Below are positions 5,058-9,004 of a stretch of DNA of 9,004 bases, in pieces. Position numbers and translations under genes: made by a program. The notes under the pieces are model-generated. The model saw only the letters and a list, made by a program, of their open reading frames with translations. It had not been told where the DNA came from and ran no database searches. Every line of letters begins with the position of its first letter. Position 1 is the stretch's first letter. Source of the DNA: Bryobacteraceae bacterium (GTDB lineage: Bacteria; Acidobacteriota; Terriglobia; Bryobacterales; Bryobacteraceae); contig JASHWA010000376.1 in NCBI GenBank assembly GCA_030044325.1, positions 1-9,004 of the forward strand. The letters are read 5' to 3'.

Positions 5058-6330
5058 AGTCGCCGCAACTCTCGACGATACCGGCGCACCGCGCGCGCTC
5101 GTGATCGCCGAATGCCGCCGCACGCTCGCCCGAATGCGCGCCGATCTTCGCGCGGGCGCCGATGTCGATCCCTCCACCGCGGCCGAACGCGTTCGCGCCA
5201 ACCTGGCCGGGCTCGCGCGCCCATCGCTCCAACGCGTGATCAACGCAACCGGCGTGATCCTGCACACCAACCTCGGCCGCGCCCCGGGCGTCGCATTCTC
5301 GCCGCTGGAAGGTTATTCGAATCTCGAGTACGATCTCGCGCGCGGGCGCCGCGGCAAGCGCGACGCGCATATCGACGCGCTGCTCGAACAGCTCACGGGA
5401 AAACCCGGAATCGCGGTGAACAATAATGCCGCCGCCGTGTTGCTCACCCTTCACGAGCTTTCCCGCGGCGGCGAAACCATCGTCAGCCGCGGCGAGCTGA
5501 TCGAAATCGGCGACGGCTTTCGCATCCCCGACATCATGGCCGCCTCCGGCGCGGCTCTGCGCGAAGTGGGCGCCACCAATCGCACCCACATCGACGACTA
5601 CCGCGCCGCCATCGGCGAACGCACGCGCCTGCTGATGCGCGTTCATCCCAGCAATTTTCATATCGCCGGATTCACTTCCAAGCCGGCGCTCGATGAGCTC
5701 GCCTCGCTCGCGCGCGAGCGCGGCCTTCCGCTGTATGAAGACCTCGGCAGCGGCTGCGTCGCCGATCTCGCGCCGTTCGGGATTCGCGAGCCGTGTGTTG
5801 CGGACAGCCTGGACGCCGGCGTCAACCTGGTTTCCTTCAGCGGAGACAAGCTGCTGGGCGGCCCGCAGGCGGGGCTCCTTACCGGCGATGCGGATCTGGT
5901 CGCGCGCCTGCGGCGGAATCCGCTGTACCGCGCGCTCAGGCTCGACAAATTGATCACCCAGGCGCTTGAAACAACCCTGCGTCATCTTGTTTTTGAGCGA
6001 TGGGACGAAATTCCCGCGCTGCGCATGATTCGCATGACCGCGGAGCGCATTCGCCAGCGCGCGGAGCGGATTCGCGCCCGCATCCCCATGCTTCAAATCA
6101 TCCCAGGATCGAGCGTCGCCGGCGGCGGCTCAACTCCCGACCAGACTCTTCCCACCTGGCTGCTCGCCCTTCCCGGGGACGCGGTCCATGCGGAGCGCGA
6201 GCTTCGCTCCGGACATCCGCCGGTCATCGCGCGAATGGAAGACGACCGCCTGGTGCTCGATCTGCGCACCGTGCTGCCCGAAGAAGAAGACGCGCTCGCG
6301 GCGCGCTTGGAAGCCTGCGCAAAGAAATGA
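5020..6330 (+). CDS. selA: L-seryl-tRNA(Sec) selenium transferase (selenocysteine synthase)
   Basis: SelA is a PLP enzyme that converts Ser-tRNA(Sec) to Sec-tRNA(Sec) using selenophosphate, the last step in bacterial selenocysteine synthesis. The protein has 436 residues, near the usual 440-470. The N-terminal tRNA-binding domain begins RELPSVDEV (6-14). The core shows VINATGVILHTNLGRAP (73-89), GYSNLEYDL, VNNNAAAVLLTL, VSRGELIEIGDGFRIPD, EVGATNRTH, EDLGSGC, and the PLP-lysine motif SFSGDKLLGGPQAG with Lys277. RALRLDKL follows with Arg304 and Arg307, matching the conserved active-site arginines. Nothing essential is missing. An in-frame TGA at 5017-5019 lies immediately before ATG 5020 and fixes the start. 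SelB, SelD and tRNA-Sec are not in the window; the gene downstream is convergent. Its presence predicts selenoproteins elsewhere in the genome. Confidence 0.96.
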   Translation: MQARLRELPSVDEVAATLDDTGAPRALVIAECRRTLARMRADLRAGADVDPSTAAERVRANLAGLARPSLQRVINATGVILHTNLGRAPGVAFSPLEGYSNLEYDLARGRRGKRDAHIDALLEQLTGKPGIAVNNNAAAVLLTLHELSRGGETIVSRGELIEIGDGFRIPDIMAASGAALREVGATNRTHIDDYRAAIGERTRLLMRVHPSNFHIAGFTSKPALDELASLARERGLPLYEDLGSGCVADLAPFGIREPCVADSLDAGVNLVSFSGDKLLGGPQAGLLTGDADLVARLRRNPLYRALRLDKLITQALETTLRHLVFERWDEIPALRMIRMTAERIRQRAERIRARIPMLQIIPGSSVAGGGSTPDQTLPTWLLALPGDAVHAERELRSGHPPVIARMEDDRLVLDLRTVLPEEEDALAARLEACAKK

Positions 6331-6362
6331 CAGACCCTCTGCCGTGGCCCGCGTACTCATGC

Positions 6363-6395
6363 GTGCCGCGTCGAGACTCTTCTCGACGCACGGCG
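6363..6395. terminator. Bidirectional hairpin between convergent selA and kinase genes
   Basis: GCGTCGAGA (6368-6376) and TCTCGACGC (6381-6389) form a perfect 9-bp stem with a CTCT loop. After a two-base bulge (6390-6391) the stem extends by GCC/GGC plus a wobble pair. It lies 37 bases after the selA stop and 15 bases beyond the kinase stop, inside a 73-bp gap that holds no gene. It is symmetric, so it can serve both strands. A clear U-tract is lacking on either side, so the stem, not slippage, would do the work. Confidence 0.6.
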
Positions 6396-6403
6396 GGCAA
6401 CCC

Positions 6404-9004
<2,601 letters not shown>

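Noticed and set aside
5008..6096. Long minus-strand ORF (362 codons) opposite selA
   Set aside because: Its length comes from codon bias in GC-rich DNA. The composition is low-complexity Ala/Arg/Gly without family motifs, and selA fully explains the region.
6331..6403. Possible tRNA-Sec gene or short selB remnant after selA
   Set aside because: The 73-bp gap is shorter than a tRNA-Sec. No acceptor or T-arm pattern is visible; a simple inverted repeat explains the structure.

Overview
This GC-rich window looks like a chromosomal segment of a soil-type Acidobacteriota bacterium, probably Bryobacterales/Solibacter-like. That placement is an inference. It rests on the base composition, on a very large hybrid sensor kinase with a two-component-regulator beta-propeller, on a secreted NTF2-like (DUF4440/SnoaL-type) protein, and on a shortened YchF-like P-loop protein. 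No mobile element, CRISPR array, rRNA or tRNA is visible.

Layout. Positions 1-1596 hold two minus-strand genes: a MoxR-type AAA+ ATPase (619-1596) and, 100 bp downstream of it, the N-terminal part of a YchF/DUF933-family P-loop NTPase that runs off the left edge (1-518). A plus-strand block starts back to back with moxR at 1595: a secreted NTF2-like protein (1595-2062) overlapping tadA (2043-2501). After a 114-bp structured gap comes a tight three-gene unit with overlapping ends: a small acyl carrier protein (2616-2867), a ketoacyl-ACP synthase III (2842-3873) and a tandem-domain GNAT-like acyltransferase (3870-4958). Then comes selA (5020-6330). It is preceded by a GNRA-capped hairpin and a 15-codon upstream ORF that overlaps its start. 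From the right edge, on the minus strand, runs a hybrid histidine kinase of at least 866 residues (6404-9004). It converges on selA across a strong inverted repeat.

How the genes fit together. TadA (wobble inosine) and SelA (selenocysteine synthesis on tRNA-Sec) are both translation-related housekeeping genes, but they are not obviously co-transcribed. The ACP-KASIII-GNAT unit is the clearest candidate for an uncharacterised system. An acyl chain primed or extended on a dedicated carrier protein could be handed to an acceptor by the GNAT protein, comparable in logic to acyl-ACP-dependent N-acyl amino acid synthases. No product can be read from the sequence alone. The kinase is a self-contained periplasmic sensor, membrane, kinase and receiver chain with no output domain, so it needs a partner outside the window.

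Limits. Both end genes are truncated by the window. The organism and all regulatory calls are inferences from reading, without searches or folding software.
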